DNA from: Lichenifustis flavocetrariae | GTDB taxonomy: Bacteria > Pseudomonadota > Alphaproteobacteria > Rhizobiales > Beijerinckiaceae | Length of the DNA: 64,000 nucleotides | Reading direction: 5' to 3' | Assembly: GCF_026130545.1 (NCBI RefSeq) | Contig: NZ_JAMOIM010000013.1 | Coordinates: forward strand, 1-64,000 | Notes under the pieces: model-generated | Databases searched by the model: none | The model's input: the letters and a program-made list of their open reading frames with translations, nothing else | What the model was told of the DNA's origin: nothing | Shown: positions 46,720 to 56,339 of the stretch, one piece after another | Layout: each line of letters begins with the position of its first letter | Position numbering within the stretch: the first letter of the stretch is position 1 | Position numbers and translations under genes: made by a program

Positions 46720-48060
46720 ATGGCAACAGGCGTGGGCTCGGCGGGCTTGGGCCGCCGGCTTCATTCATCTCTCTTCGCGCAGGTTGTCGTGGCCTTGGTG
46801 GCCGGCATCGCGCTGGGCGTGCTGGCGCCCGGTTTTGCGATCGGCCTCAAGGTCTTCAGCGACGCTTTTCTGAAGCTGATCTCGATGATCGTCGCCCCGA
46901 TCGTGTTCTGCGTCGTGGTGCATGGCATCTCCGGTGCGGGCGACCTCAAGAAGGTGGGTCGGGTCGGCGGCAAGGCCCTCATCTATTTCGAGGTCATGAC
47001 CACGGTGGCCTTGGCGCTCGGCCTCGTGCTCGCCTATCTGCTGCATCCCGGTGCGGGCATGAACATCGACACGACGCACCTCGACGCCACGGCGCTGAGT
47101 ACCTATGCGGATAACGCCCACAAGCTGCAGGGCGGCGGGCTTGGTGGTTTCCTGCTGAACGTCATCCCGAGCACGGCAATCGACGCCTTTGCGCGCAACG
47201 ACGTGCTGCAGGTGCTTTTCTTCGCCGTGCTGTTCGGCGTCAGCCTGTCGCTCGTCGGCCCGCTCGGCGAGCCGGTCGCAGCCCTGGTCAACAGCCTGTC
47301 GTCCGTGCTGTTCCGAGCCATGGGTCTCATCGTTCGCGTCGCGCCGCTGGGCGTGCTGGGCGCGGTTGCCTATACGGTGGGCAAATACGGCGTCGGTTCT
47401 CTGGCGCAACTTGCCTCGCTCGTCATCGTGTTCTGGGTGGCTGTCGCGGCTTTCGTGCTGGTGGTGCTCGGCGCCGTGCTGCGCTTCGCGGCCGGACTGA
47501 GCATTTTGCGATTCCTGGCCTATTTTCGCGAGGAACTGACGATCGTGCTGGCCACCGCTTCGTCGGACGCGGTGCTGCCGCAGATCATGCGCAAGCTCGA
47601 AGCCATGGGGATCAAATCCTCGGTGGTCGGCCTCGTGGTGCCGACCGGCTATTCGTTCAACCTCGACGCATTCTCGATCTATCTGACGCTCGCAACCGTC
47701 TTCATCGCCCAGGCCACCAACACGCCACTGTCGTTCACGGATCTCCTGATCGTACTCGGGATTTCGCTCGTCACCTCCAAGGGCGCGCATGGCGTGCCGG
47801 GCTCTGCCATCGTGATCCTGGCCGCGACGCTGCAAGCCGTGCCCGCCATCCCGGCGATCGGCCTCGTCCTGGTGCTCTCGATCGACTGGTTCATCGGTAT
47901 GGCGCGAGCCCTCGGCAACCTGATCGGCAATTGCGTCGCCACGGTCGTGATCGCCGCCTGGGAGGGCGACCTCGACCACGCGACCGCCGAACGGGTGCTC
48001 CGCGGCGACGTGGTGGTGGACCTGACCGCGCCGGACGTCGCCGTGGTGCCGGCGGAGTAA
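46720..48060 (+). CDS. dctA: C4-dicarboxylate/H+ (Na+) symporter
   Basis: This 446-residue DAACS-family transporter takes up succinate, fumarate and malate. It has the Ser-rich reentrant loop (ATASSDAVLPQIMRKLEAMG), PTGYSFNLDAFSIYLTLAT in helix seven and VTSKGAHGVPGSA. The ATG at 46720 was taken because an agga site precedes it. No dctBD pair is nearby, so its control is not visible here. Confidence 0.93.
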   Translation: MATGVGSAGLGRRLHSSLFAQVVVALVAGIALGVLAPGFAIGLKVFSDAFLKLISMIVAPIVFCVVVHGISGAGDLKKVGRVGGKALIYFEVMTTVALALGLVLAYLLHPGAGMNIDTTHLDATALSTYADNAHKLQGGGLGGFLLNVIPSTAIDAFARNDVLQVLFFAVLFGVSLSLVGPLGEPVAALVNSLSSVLFRAMGLIVRVAPLGVLGAVAYTVGKYGVGSLAQLASLVIVFWVAVAAFVLVVLGAVLRFAAGLSILRFLAYFREELTIVLATASSDAVLPQIMRKLEAMGIKSSVVGLVVPTGYSFNLDAFSIYLTLATVFIAQATNTPLSFTDLLIVLGISLVTSKGAHGVPGSAIVILAATLQAVPAIPAIGLVLVLSIDWFIGMARALGNLIGNCVATVVIAAWEGDLDHATAERVLRGDVVVDLTAPDVAVVPAE

Positions 48061-48195
48061 GCTGACTACGACGGTCGGCCGACCCTCGGGCCGGTGGCAC
48101 GTCGCGGCGGCCTCACGGCTCTTCACCGTGGTCCTGATCTATCCCGTGTTCCGGATCACAGGATTGGCGGCGATGCTCTTGCGGCCCGAAACGCG

Positions 48196-48576
48196 TCATG
48201 CCTCATAGAGTTCGAGCGGCAGACCATCCGGATCGGCGAAGAAAGTGAATCGCTTGCCCGTCAGCTCGTCGGTGCAGATCGGCTCAGTGACGACACCCCG
48301 CGCGTTCAGGGTCCCGATCGCCGTGTCGAGATCGGCCACTGTGAAGGCGAGATGGCGCAAACCAGCAGCCTCGGGCCGGTTCGGCCGTGGTGGCGGATCG
48401 GGGAAGGAAAAGAGCTCGATCTGTACGACGCCGTGCCGGAGATCGCATTTCCAGGAGTTCCGGGCGTCGCGGAAGGTCTCGGCCAGGATCGTGAAGCCAA
48501 GCGAGTCGCGGTAGAAAGCGCGCGACCTTTGGTAGTCGGTGGCGATGATCGCGATGTGGTGCACGGCTTCGAACAT
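48196..48576 (-). CDS. VOC-family (glyoxalase-like) protein, YaeR type
   Basis: This 126-residue protein has two beta-alpha-beta-beta-beta units. Metal ligands are seen in VHHIAII (His), VQIELFSF (Glu), LRHLAFTV (His) and LPLELYE (Glu). The family is close to YaeR/GloA2-type small VOC proteins, whose substrate is unknown. The ATG at 48576 was chosen because the family begins there (MFEAVHHIAII). Confidence 0.87.
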   Translation of the reverse strand: MFEAVHHIAIIATDYQRSRAFYRDSLGFTILAETFRDARNSWKCDLRHGVVQIELFSFPDPPPRPNRPEAAGLRHLAFTVADLDTAIGTLNARGVVTEPICTDELTGKRFTFFADPDGLPLELYEA

Positions 48577-48708
48577 GGCCTTGTGTAGGACGCGGCATCG
48601 CGACCGGCAACGGGCCACGTTTATGGTGAGACGAGCGGGTCGCGATTGCTCGTTCTCCGTCGCCCGGGCGCGCCACCGCTCACGCCGCAGACGAGGTGAA
48701 TGCCCCAA

Positions 48709-50946
48709 TCACGGATCTCGCTCCCCATCCGCCACCTCACGGCCCGGACGCACATGCGGGCGCGGCGGGGCCGGCGACCAGGGGCGGTCTTCGCCCTTGC
48801 GACGGGCCGGCTCGACCACCAACGCGCCATTGCGCAGCGTCACGGCGGCGGCCCCCGTCTCCGCCAGAATGCCGCGATCGATGATCATTTCGGCGGCGCA
48901 GCTTGCGGGCGCATAGAGGGGCGTGACGATCAGGTCGGCGCGACGGCAATCCTCCTCGAAGGCTTCAGGCTTCAGGACCAACGACAGCGTGCGGCCGTCG
49001 AGCACGGTGGCGACGCAGGCGAGAGGATCGCAGCGGGACACGTCGGATCCGCCGACCGACTTCGGGTCGCGGTCATCGCCGTCGGCCGTCAGCCATTGGG
49101 CGGCCCCGAAGGCGTTGATGTGGCCGAGCGTGGCCAGGCGCCCTTGGGCATCGCGGAACGCAAGCGTGTCACCGGTCGGCGCTATCACGAGATCGTAGCG
49201 AGGTCCCGTGAAGGCCCCGGCAAGTCCGAGGAGCAGCAGCGGCACGGCTGTGAGACGGAGGCTCGTGCTGCGCCAGATTACGACGGATGCCACGGCCAGG
49301 GCGACGCAGGCCGGCGTCCAGGGCGCGAAGGCCGGAACATGCAGGGTGGCGCCGGGAGCGGCGGCGATAAGGCGCGCGGCCCAGAGCACGATGGCGATGC
49401 CGAACCCGACCCAATGCCAGACGAACCCATCGAGGCCGAGCGGCACCAGCACCGTGCCAAGCAGCGCCCCGGGGACCGCGAAGAATTCGATGATGGCGAG
49501 CGTGAGCGGATTGCCGATCACCACATAGGGGCTGATCTCGTGGAAATTGGTCGCCATGAACGGCATGGTGGCGCTCGACGCGCAGATCGTCGCAAACAGC
49601 AGGCGGCCGCCGGTGGCGACCAGCGCCGCAGCGGCTTCGACAACACTGCCGCTGAGACCGAGATTGGAGAGACGCTTCGTGACGGCGCTCCGGCCGCCAC
49701 GTTCGCTCTCCGGATGGCGTGATTCCTGGACAGCCACCAGCGCCGCCACAGCGGCAAAAGACAGCTGGAAGCTAGCACCAAGGATCGTTTCGGGCTCGAA
49801 CACCACCACGGCCATCGCCGCGAGCGCCAGATTGCGCATCGTGAAGGCGCGTCGGTTGCAGAGGATCGCGCCGAGCACGATGAGCGTCATGAAGAGCGCA
49901 CGCTGCGTGCCGATGCGCGAGCCCGTGAGAAGGTCATAGGCGACGGCACCCACGATGGCACCGGCCGCCGCCCATTGCTTGATGGGATAGCGCAGCGCGA
50001 AGCCGGGCACGAGCGCCAGTGCGCCACGCAAGCCCCCGAACAGGAGCCCGGCCACCAGCGTCATTTGCACGCCCGCGATGGTGATGATGTGAAAGATGCC
50101 GGCTTCGCGGATGAGATCGCGACCGTCCTCCGAGAGGAGATCCCGCTTGCCCGTCACCATCGCGGCCCCGATGGCGCCGGCATCACCCTCAAGGCTGTCG
50201 CGCACCCGGGCCGCGAGGGCGTTGCGGGCGCGATCGATCGCCATGGTCCAGCGCTCGTTCCAGGACAGATCGAGAGGCGGCGGCCGGGCCACGATGCGGC
50301 CGAGCACCGAACCGACCGCATCGAACCCCAGGAAATAAGCGTCGCGCGCGAAATCGTAGCCGCCCGGCAGCGCCGCGCGGGCGGGCGGCACGAGCCGGGC
50401 CGTCACGCTGACGCTGTCACCCGCCTCGACCGGGTCCGATCGGCGCGTGGTCAGGCGCACGCGGGTGAGCGGCGGCCCACCCGAACTCGCCCGGATGCGG
50501 AGGATGAAACGCGTGCCGATGCGCCGATGGTCGGCTTCTTCCACGACGCCGGTCAGCTTCATGATCGCGGTGCGGACCAGAACCGGATGCGCGATCACAT
50601 GGGCCCGGAACGTCGCGAGCGTGAACCCGGCCAGCACGGCCGTGAAGGCTGCCATCAGGACGAGAGCGCGGCGATGGTGACGCGACGCGACGGTGCCACC
50701 GAGAGCGACCGCGAACAGCATGCCGCAGTAGAGAAGCGAGGGTTCTCTTTCGGCCTGGAAATACAGAACCACACCGGCCCCGGCCCCCACCGGCAGCCAG
50801 AGAAAGAAGCGCCGCTCCTCCCATTCCCGCTCTAACGCGCCGCTGAGAAGCCCTGCCGGACTTGCAAGCGCATCGCGCAGCCGCTCGACCCGCGTCCGGG
50901 TGCCGAGCGCGATGCTGCTGTCCTGCCGGCCGGTCGCGGTGGCCAT
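48709..50946 (-). CDS. comEC: ComEC/Rec2-family competence membrane protein
   Basis: The protein has 745 residues and many membrane helices. The DUF4131 part is followed by the competence domain with [33 protein letters not shown] and [18 protein letters not shown]. The C-terminal part resembles the beta-lactamase-like domain but lacks the full HxHxDH motif. It forms the inner-membrane DNA channel in competent bacteria. It is divergent from gltX (117 bases between starts), a frequent Rhizobiales arrangement. Confidence 0.92.
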   Translation of the reverse strand: MATATGRQDSSIALGTRTRVERLRDALASPAGLLSGALEREWEERRFFLWLPVGAGAGVVLYFQAEREPSLLYCGMLFAVALGGTVASRHHRRALVLMAAFTAVLAGFTLATFRAHVIAHPVLVRTAIMKLTGVVEEADHRRIGTRFILRIRASSGGPPLTRVRLTTRRSDPVEAGDSVSVTARLVPPARAALPGGYDFARDAYFLGFDAVGSVLGRIVARPPPLDLSWNERWTMAIDRARNALAARVRDSLEGDAGAIGAAMVTGKRDLLSEDGRDLIREAGIFHIITIAGVQMTLVAGLLFGGLRGALALVPGFALRYPIKQWAAAGAIVGAVAYDLLTGSRIGTQRALFMTLIVLGAILCNRRAFTMRNLALAAMAVVVFEPETILGASFQLSFAAVAALVAVQESRHPESERGGRSAVTKRLSNLGLSGSVVEAAAALVATGGRLLFATICASSATMPFMATNFHEISPYVVIGNPLTLAIIEFFAVPGALLGTVLVPLGLDGFVWHWVGFGIAIVLWAARLIAAAPGATLHVPAFAPWTPACVALAVASVVIWRSTSLRLTAVPLLLLGLAGAFTGPRYDLVIAPTGDTLAFRDAQGRLATLGHINAFGAAQWLTADGDDRDPKSVGGSDVSRCDPLACVATVLDGRTLSLVLKPEAFEEDCRRADLIVTPLYAPASCAAEMIIDRGILAETGAAAVTLRNGALVVEPARRKGEDRPWSPAPPRPHVRPGREVADGERDP

Positions 50947-51063
50947 GGTGCGACGAACATCCCTTATGCAAGCGCGCGCATCATGGTAGTGGAGCGCCTC
51001 GCGCGCGAAAGCCCCGAGACGGGCGGCGCGCCCTTTTTTCCAAGGACATCGAAAGGGTTCGCG

Positions 51064-52485
51064 GTGTCAGATCAGGTTGTGACGCGCTTTGCGCCGTCTC
51101 CGACGGGCTTTCTGCATATCGGCGGCGCCAGGACGGCGCTGTTCAATTGGCTCTACGCGAGGGGGCGCGGCGGCAAGATGCTGCTGCGGATCGAGGATAC
51201 GGATCGCGAACGGTCCACGACGGCCGCCATCGACGCCATCATCGACGGACTGACCTGGCTGGGGCTCGATTGGGACGGGGACGTCATCTACCAGGCGCAG
51301 CGGGTGCAGCGTCACCGGGAGGCCGCCGACAGCCTGCTGGCCCAGGGCCGCGCCTACCATTGCTATGCGACGCCGGCCGAACTCGAGGAGATGCGCGAGC
51401 TCGCACGGAAGGAAGGCCGGGCGCCGCGCTACGATGGACGCTGGCGCGACCGCGACCCTGCCGAGGCCCCGGCCGGCGTGAAGCCGGTGATCCGGCTCAA
51501 GGCGCCGCAGGACGGGCAGACGACACTGCATGACGCCGTGCAAGGCACCGTCACCTGGTCGAACCGCGATCTCGACGACCTTGTCCTGCTGCGTTCGGAC
51601 GGCACGCCCACCTATATGCTGGCCGTGGTGGTCGACGACCACGACATGGGCGTGACGCAGATCATCCGGGGCGACGACCATCTGACCAATGCGGCGCGGC
51701 AGATGCACATTTATGGCGCGCTCGGCTGGGAGGTGCCCAGCATGGCGCATATCCCGCTCATCCATGGGCCGGATGGGTCCAAGCTGTCGAAGCGGCATGG
51801 GGCGCTCGGGGTCGACGCCTACCGCGAGATGGGCTTTCTGCCCTCGGCCTTGCGCAATTATCTGCTGCGGCTCGGCTGGAGCCAGGGCGATCGCGAAATG
51901 TTCACGACGCCCGAGATGCTGGAGGCTTTCGACCTCACCGGGATCGGCCGTTCGCCTTCGCGCTTTGACTTCAAGAAGCTCGAGAACCTCAACGGCCACA
52001 AGATGCGCGAGGCCTCGGACGCGGAGGTCACGGACGCCCTCGTGGAAACGATGCCCCATCTGCCGGGCGGTGCCGCGAAGGCCGCACGCGTCGACGCGGA
52101 GATGAAAGCCAAGCTGCTGGCCGCCATGCCGGGTCTGAAGGAACGCGCAAAGACGCTCACGGAGCTGCTCGACGGTGCCGGCTACCTGTTCGACACGCGT
52201 CCGCTTGCGCTCGACGAGAAAGCTGCGGCGGTTCTCGAAGCGGGCGGCCGCGCGCATCTGCGTGAATTGCATCCCCGCCTCGTCGCGCTCGCGACCTGGT
52301 CGGCCGAGACAACCGAAGGCGTGGTCCGAGCCTACGCGGAGGCGACAGCCACCAAGCTCGGGCAATTGGCGCAACCCCTGCGTGCGGCGCTGACGGGGCG
52401 CACGACATCACCCGGCATTTTCGACGTGCTGGCGGTGCTGGGGCGCGGCGAGAGTCTCGGCCGGATCGCAGATGCGATGACGTGA
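51064..52485 (+). CDS. gltX: Glutamyl-tRNA synthetase
   Basis: The protein has 473 residues from GTG 51064, preceded by gaaaggg. It has the class I HIGH-type motif in [20 protein letters not shown] and the KMSKS-type motif SKLSKRHG. The C-terminal anticodon-binding domain ends with [20 protein letters not shown]. In an organism with GatCAB, a GluRS may also charge tRNA(Gln), which agrees with the gat operon in this window. Confidence 0.96.
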   Translation: MSDQVVTRFAPSPTGFLHIGGARTALFNWLYARGRGGKMLLRIEDTDRERSTTAAIDAIIDGLTWLGLDWDGDVIYQAQRVQRHREAADSLLAQGRAYHCYATPAELEEMRELARKEGRAPRYDGRWRDRDPAEAPAGVKPVIRLKAPQDGQTTLHDAVQGTVTWSNRDLDDLVLLRSDGTPTYMLAVVVDDHDMGVTQIIRGDDHLTNAARQMHIYGALGWEVPSMAHIPLIHGPDGSKLSKRHGALGVDAYREMGFLPSALRNYLLRLGWSQGDREMFTTPEMLEAFDLTGIGRSPSRFDFKKLENLNGHKMREASDAEVTDALVETMPHLPGGAAKAARVDAEMKAKLLAAMPGLKERAKTLTELLDGAGYLFDTRPLALDEKAAAVLEAGGRAHLRELHPRLVALATWSAETTEGVVRAYAEATATKLGQLAQPLRAALTGRTTSPGIFDVLAVLGRGESLGRIADAMT

Positions 52486-52627
52486 TCCGCCCACGGGCTG
52501 CTCTCACGTCGATAGCGGCCCGTTCGGGCACAGCCGCAACAGCGGAGGCGCGACAACGCCGGACTTAACCGCGCCGACTTCAACGGAACCCGCGAAGCCA
52601 GCAAATCGTCCTTGACAAGCGAGGCAG

Positions 52628-52654
52628 TCCCTTCTCCCCTCAAGCGGAAAAGGG
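52628..52654. repeat. Dispersed palindromic repeat, short copy D
   Basis: The segment cccttctcccctcaagcgg followed by aaaaggga matches one hairpin half of the palindromic element at 43913-44035. It lies just upstream of the class II aldolase start. Confidence 0.55.
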
Positions 52655-52674
52655 ACAAACCTCAGAGGTCGCGC

Positions 52675-53436
52675 ATGTCCGTCACCAGCCTCCGTCCTGA
52701 CCCCTCGCCCGAATGGCAGCAGCGCGTCGAACTCGCGGCCTGCTACCGCCTGCTCGCGCATTACAAGATGACGGACCTGATCTACACGCATTCGACGGTC
52801 CGCGTGCCGGGCGAACCGGGCCGGTTTCTGATCAACCCCTATGGCTACCGTTGGGAAGAGATCACCGCCTCCTCGCTCGTCAAGATCGATGTCGAGGGTG
52901 ACAAGGTTGACGACAGCCCACATCGCGTGAACCCGGCCGGCTTCACGATCCACAGCGCCGTCCATATGGCCCGGCACGACGCGGCGGCCGTGATCCACAC
53001 GCACACGCGCGCCGGCATGGCGGTCTCGGCCTGCAAGGGCGGCCTCCTGCCGATCAGCCAGATCGCACTGCAATTCTACGGCAGGCTCGGCATCCATGAT
53101 TATGAGGGCATCGCGCTCGATCTCGACGAGCGGCAGCGCATCATCGCGGATCTCGGCACTGATAAATGCGGCGTCATCCTGCGCAACCACGGCCTGTTGA
53201 CGGTCGGCCGCACGGTGGCCGAGGCCTTCAGCCTGATGTTCTACCTCAACATGGCCTGCGAAGTGCAGGTCTCGGCCCTCTCCATGGGCCAAGAGCTCGA
53301 AATTCCGCCCAAAGAGGTCTGCGAGAAAGTCGGCCAGCAATACGACCAAATGGCCTTCGACGACGGCGACCTGCAGCTCGAATGGGCTGCCCATCTCCGC
53401 ATGCTTGACAAGATCGATCCGAGCTACCGGACTTAA
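52675..53436 (+). CDS. Class II aldolase/adducin-domain protein
   Basis: The protein has 253 residues from ATG 52675 (agagg site). Zinc-binding His pair in IHTHTRAGMA and the third His in RNHGLLTVG. Members include fuculose-phosphate aldolases and decarboxylases, but many in Hyphomicrobiales have no proven substrate. It is followed, after a palindromic repeat, by a Rieske oxygenase alpha-subunit gene on the same strand. Confidence 0.9.
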   Translation: MSVTSLRPDPSPEWQQRVELAACYRLLAHYKMTDLIYTHSTVRVPGEPGRFLINPYGYRWEEITASSLVKIDVEGDKVDDSPHRVNPAGFTIHSAVHMARHDAAAVIHTHTRAGMAVSACKGGLLPISQIALQFYGRLGIHDYEGIALDLDERQRIIADLGTDKCGVILRNHGLLTVGRTVAEAFSLMFYLNMACEVQVSALSMGQELEIPPKEVCEKVGQQYDQMAFDDGDLQLEWAAHLRMLDKIDPSYRT

Positions 53437-53450
53437 CGAACCTGCGACCC

Positions 53451-53587
53451 CCCTTCTCCTGCGCGAGCGGCAGAAGGTGTCGCGGCGCAACCGTGGATGA
53501 GGGCCGGCGCGGCGTTTGAGGTCGCCCTGACCCTCATCCGACCTCGCGTTTCGCCAGGCCACCTTCTCCCGTTCGCACGGGAGAAGG
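53451..53587. repeat. Dispersed palindromic repeat, copy B
   Basis: Two hairpin halves (cccttctcctgcgcgagcgg near 53451 and ccttctcccgttcgcacggg near 53562) surround a ggatgagggccgg / gaccctcatccg core. This is the same element as copy A at 43913-44035. Confidence 0.85.
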
Positions 53588-53621
53588 GAGACGCGACCAC
53601 TTATTTTGGGAGTGACTTGCG

Positions 53622-54680
53622 ATGCCCGACTTCGACTGGACCCTTCCGGCGCGCGACTACCGCGACCCCGCGCTCTACGAGCGCGAGCGGCAGGAGATCT
53701 TCGCCAAGAACTGGATGCTCTTCACCTGGGGCGAGCGGCTGAAGCAACCCGGAGACTACGTCACGGGCACGCTCGCCGGATATCCTGTCTTCGCGATGCG
53801 CGACGACGCAGGCCAAATCCGTGCCTTCCACAATGTCTGCCGCCACCGGGGCGCGCAACTGCTGTCCGAACCGCACGGCACCTGCGGCAAGCTCGTGGTC
53901 TGTCCCTATCACAGCTGGAGTTACCGGCGCGACGGGCGCCTGAACAAGGCAGTCGATTTCGGCTCCGACGCCGTGTTCGATCCGGATGCCTGGAGCCTCT
54001 ACGCGATCGATGCCGAGGAGTGGCGCGGGCTTGTCTTCCTGCGTCTGAAGCGCGGCGGTCCCGGCCTCGTCGAATGGCTCGGCCCGATCCACGACATGGC
54101 CGCCGACTACCCTCTCGAAAACCAGCATTATTTCATGTCGAAGGACCGCGACTGCGAGGTCGACTGGAAGACCTACGGCGAGAATTATCTCGAATGCTAT
54201 CACTGCCGGACCATGCATCCCGGCCTCTGCGAAGCCATGGATATCGACGCCTACCGCATCGACACCTATGGGCCCGAGAGATTCTTCCATCTGCACGCGC
54301 CGAAGCGCGAGGGCGGCCTGACGCGCGGCCTGTATTTCTACCGCTTCCCGTTCCTGATGCTGAACCTCTATGATTGGGGGTCGTCGATCGCCACGATCGA
54401 GCCACTCGGGCCCGGCCGCATCCGCCACATCAACTGGTATTTCTTCACCGACGTCTCGCCCGAAAAGGCGGACGAGAACCGCAAGTCGGCGGAATGGTCG
54501 GCCCAGATCGTCACCGAGGACCTCGACATCATCACCGGCGTCCAGCGCAACCTCAATGCCGGCATCTATGAGCGCGGGCCGTTGTCGCCGAAATACGAAT
54601 ATGCGGTGAAGTCCTTCCAGGACATGGTGCGTGAGGAACTTGCGCCGCGGGGTCCGGTGCAGCGCGTCGCCGCCGAATAG
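53622..54680 (+). CDS. Aromatic ring-hydroxylating dioxygenase alpha subunit (Rieske)
   Basis: The protein has 352 residues. Rieske 2Fe-2S ligands are seen in NVCRHRGAQLL and CPYHSWSYRR (Cys-His, 17-residue gap, Cys-His). The mononuclear iron site has ENYLECYHCRTMHPGL with its bridging acidic residue. The family hydroxylates aromatic rings or demethylates quaternary amines. No reductase, ferredoxin or beta subunit is nearby, so it must use a partner encoded elsewhere. A gggag site precedes ATG 53622. Confidence 0.92.
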   Translation: MPDFDWTLPARDYRDPALYERERQEIFAKNWMLFTWGERLKQPGDYVTGTLAGYPVFAMRDDAGQIRAFHNVCRHRGAQLLSEPHGTCGKLVVCPYHSWSYRRDGRLNKAVDFGSDAVFDPDAWSLYAIDAEEWRGLVFLRLKRGGPGLVEWLGPIHDMAADYPLENQHYFMSKDRDCEVDWKTYGENYLECYHCRTMHPGLCEAMDIDAYRIDTYGPERFFHLHAPKREGGLTRGLYFYRFPFLMLNLYDWGSSIATIEPLGPGRIRHINWYFFTDVSPEKADENRKSAEWSAQIVTEDLDIITGVQRNLNAGIYERGPLSPKYEYAVKSFQDMVREELAPRGPVQRVAAE

Positions 54681-54781
54681 CAACTGCGAGCCGCTCGGCT
54701 CGGTCGGGCCGCGCGGCTTTTGCCTTGCGGGCCGCAGCCTCGGCCGTCAGAAGGCTCATTGCCAATGCGAAGGGAGCCGAT

Positions 54782-55081
54782 GTGACGAGCGACGACTATG
54801 TGTATGACGACGCGACGGGCGAATGGCGGCCGGCCGGCGAGGTGAAGGCCTCCGGCGCCAGCGATCAGGTCGAGGTCCGCGACGCGGCCGGCAACATTCT
54901 GGCCGATGGCGATTCCGTCGCCCTCATCAAGGATCTCAAGGTCAAGGGCGCCGGCCAGACCCTGAAACAGGGCACGGTCATCAAATCCATCCGGCTGACC
55001 GACAACCCGGAGGAGATCGACTGTCGTTACGAGGCGATCAAAGGCCTCGTGCTGCGGACCGAATTCGTCCGCAAGCGCTGA
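54782..55081 (+). CDS. PhnA-domain protein (YjdM-like) without the N-terminal zinc ribbon
   Basis: The protein has 99 residues from GTG 54782 (aagggag site). The C-terminal PhnA domain is complete (ILADGDSVALIKDLKVKGAG, then LKQGTVIKSIRLTD). The usual N-terminal CPxC zinc ribbon is replaced by DDYVYDDATGEWRPAGE. The product was once linked to phosphonate use, but the family's function is not known. Confidence 0.88.
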   Translation: MTSDDYVYDDATGEWRPAGEVKASGASDQVEVRDAAGNILADGDSVALIKDLKVKGAGQTLKQGTVIKSIRLTDNPEEIDCRYEAIKGLVLRTEFVRKR

Positions 55082-55272
55082 TCCGGGTCCCGCAGGGGGT
55101 TCACGGCGGCGGCGGATTTTGCCGGTGCCGTCCCCGCGAACGACGGGCCTCCCCTGCCCCGCCATGCCGCATTTCTTCTTCGAGCTGGCGGTCGAGGCGA
55201 CACGAGCCGCCGATACCGACTTTCGCCCTGGCGCCTGCCTGATCAGTAACTACGAGCCTGGTGCTCGCCGCC

Positions 55273-56073
55273 TCAGTAATAAATCGCCCCACGGGTCCCG
55301 CCGCCTGCCGCGACCGCGTCCCCGTTGATCGCCATCGACCGGGGCGAGGCCAGGAAGGTCACGACGTCGGCGACTTCTTCCGCCGTGATCAATTTGCCGA
55401 TGAGGTTGCCGCCGGCCATCTGGCCTTCGATCTCCGCCTCGGGCTTGTCTTCCGCTTGCGCCCGCTGCCGGACGACGCCAGGCGTTTTTTCGGTGCGGGT
55501 CAGGCCCGGATGCACGCAAACCGCGGTGACGCCGTGGGGACCAAGTTCGTCGGCGAGGTTCTTCGTCAGCGCCGAGACGCCGACGTTGCGGATCGAGCCG
55601 ATGATGCTGCCGGTCGAACGGGCGGCGAGTCCGCTGATGTTGATGATCCGGCCGCGACCGGCGGCGATCATCGAAGGTGCGACCTCGCGAGCGACCCGGA
55701 TATAGCCCATCACCTTGACGTTCACGTCCGCCCAGAGCGCCTCGGCGGTGACGTCGGCGAGCGCCGGCGGCTTGGCCTGGCCGGCCGGCCTCGCAGCGCA
55801 ATTGACGAGAATATCGATGCGGCCGAAGCGCGCGAGCGCGCTCGCGACCATCGCCTTGACGGCGGAATCGTCGCCGGTGTCTGCGATCGAGGGAAGGATC
55901 GAGCGACCCGTCTCGCTCGCGATCTCCCGGGCCGTGGCTTCCAATGCACCGCCGTCCCGGCCGACGATGACAACATCGACGCCTTCAAGGGCCAACCCTC
56001 GCGCGATCGCCTTGCCGATGCCGCGGCTTCCGCCTGTGACGATCGCGACATGGCCAGTCAGATATAGGTCCAA
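55273..56073 (-). CDS. SDR-family protein without the usual catalytic Tyr
   Basis: The protein has 266 residues from TTG 56073, which lies 6 bases beyond an aaggag site. Cofactor motif is TGGSRGIG and the Ser strand reads INISG. The active-site stretch is GSIRNVGVSALTK, so the Tyr of YxxxK is replaced (Arg/Asn in the corresponding position) while Lys remains. The C-terminus VAAGGGTRGAIYY matches a group of SDRs with the same change. Its catalytic ability is doubtful without another donor. Confidence 0.88.
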   Translation of the reverse strand: MDLYLTGHVAIVTGGSRGIGKAIARGLALEGVDVVIVGRDGGALEATAREIASETGRSILPSIADTGDDSAVKAMVASALARFGRIDILVNCAARPAGQAKPPALADVTAEALWADVNVKVMGYIRVAREVAPSMIAAGRGRIINISGLAARSTGSIIGSIRNVGVSALTKNLADELGPHGVTAVCVHPGLTRTEKTPGVVRQRAQAEDKPEAEIEGQMAGGNLIGKLITAEEVADVVTFLASPRSMAINGDAVAAGGGTRGAIYY

Positions 56074-56339
56074 ACTATTCTCCTTCGCGCACGAGCCCTC
56101 ATCTGAGGCCGGTCGGGAAACTGGCGCGCTCGACTTCGCCTCAAAACCAGAGTTGCCGGCATTGAGGGCAGAGGTATGGCCGTGATCGGCTCCGGCCCCG
56201 CTCCGACGAGAGGAATTTTGGGCCGGCGTCTTTGTGCAGATGAAGCAGCGTAGCCTGAGCAGCAGTGGACTGCACTTGGATTGCGCCAAATGCTGGTTGA
56301 GGAACACCGGTCGACTACCGAATTTCAGGAATATAACCG

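Noticed and set aside
46765..48126. A 453-codon open frame on the minus strand opposite dctA
   Set aside because: It is antisense to a gene with clear transporter motifs and has the Arg/His/Gln-rich composition typical of shadow frames in GC-rich DNA.
51067..52374. A 435-codon minus-strand frame opposite gltX
   Set aside because: The gltX frame has all class I synthetase motifs; the opposite frame is only open because of codon bias.
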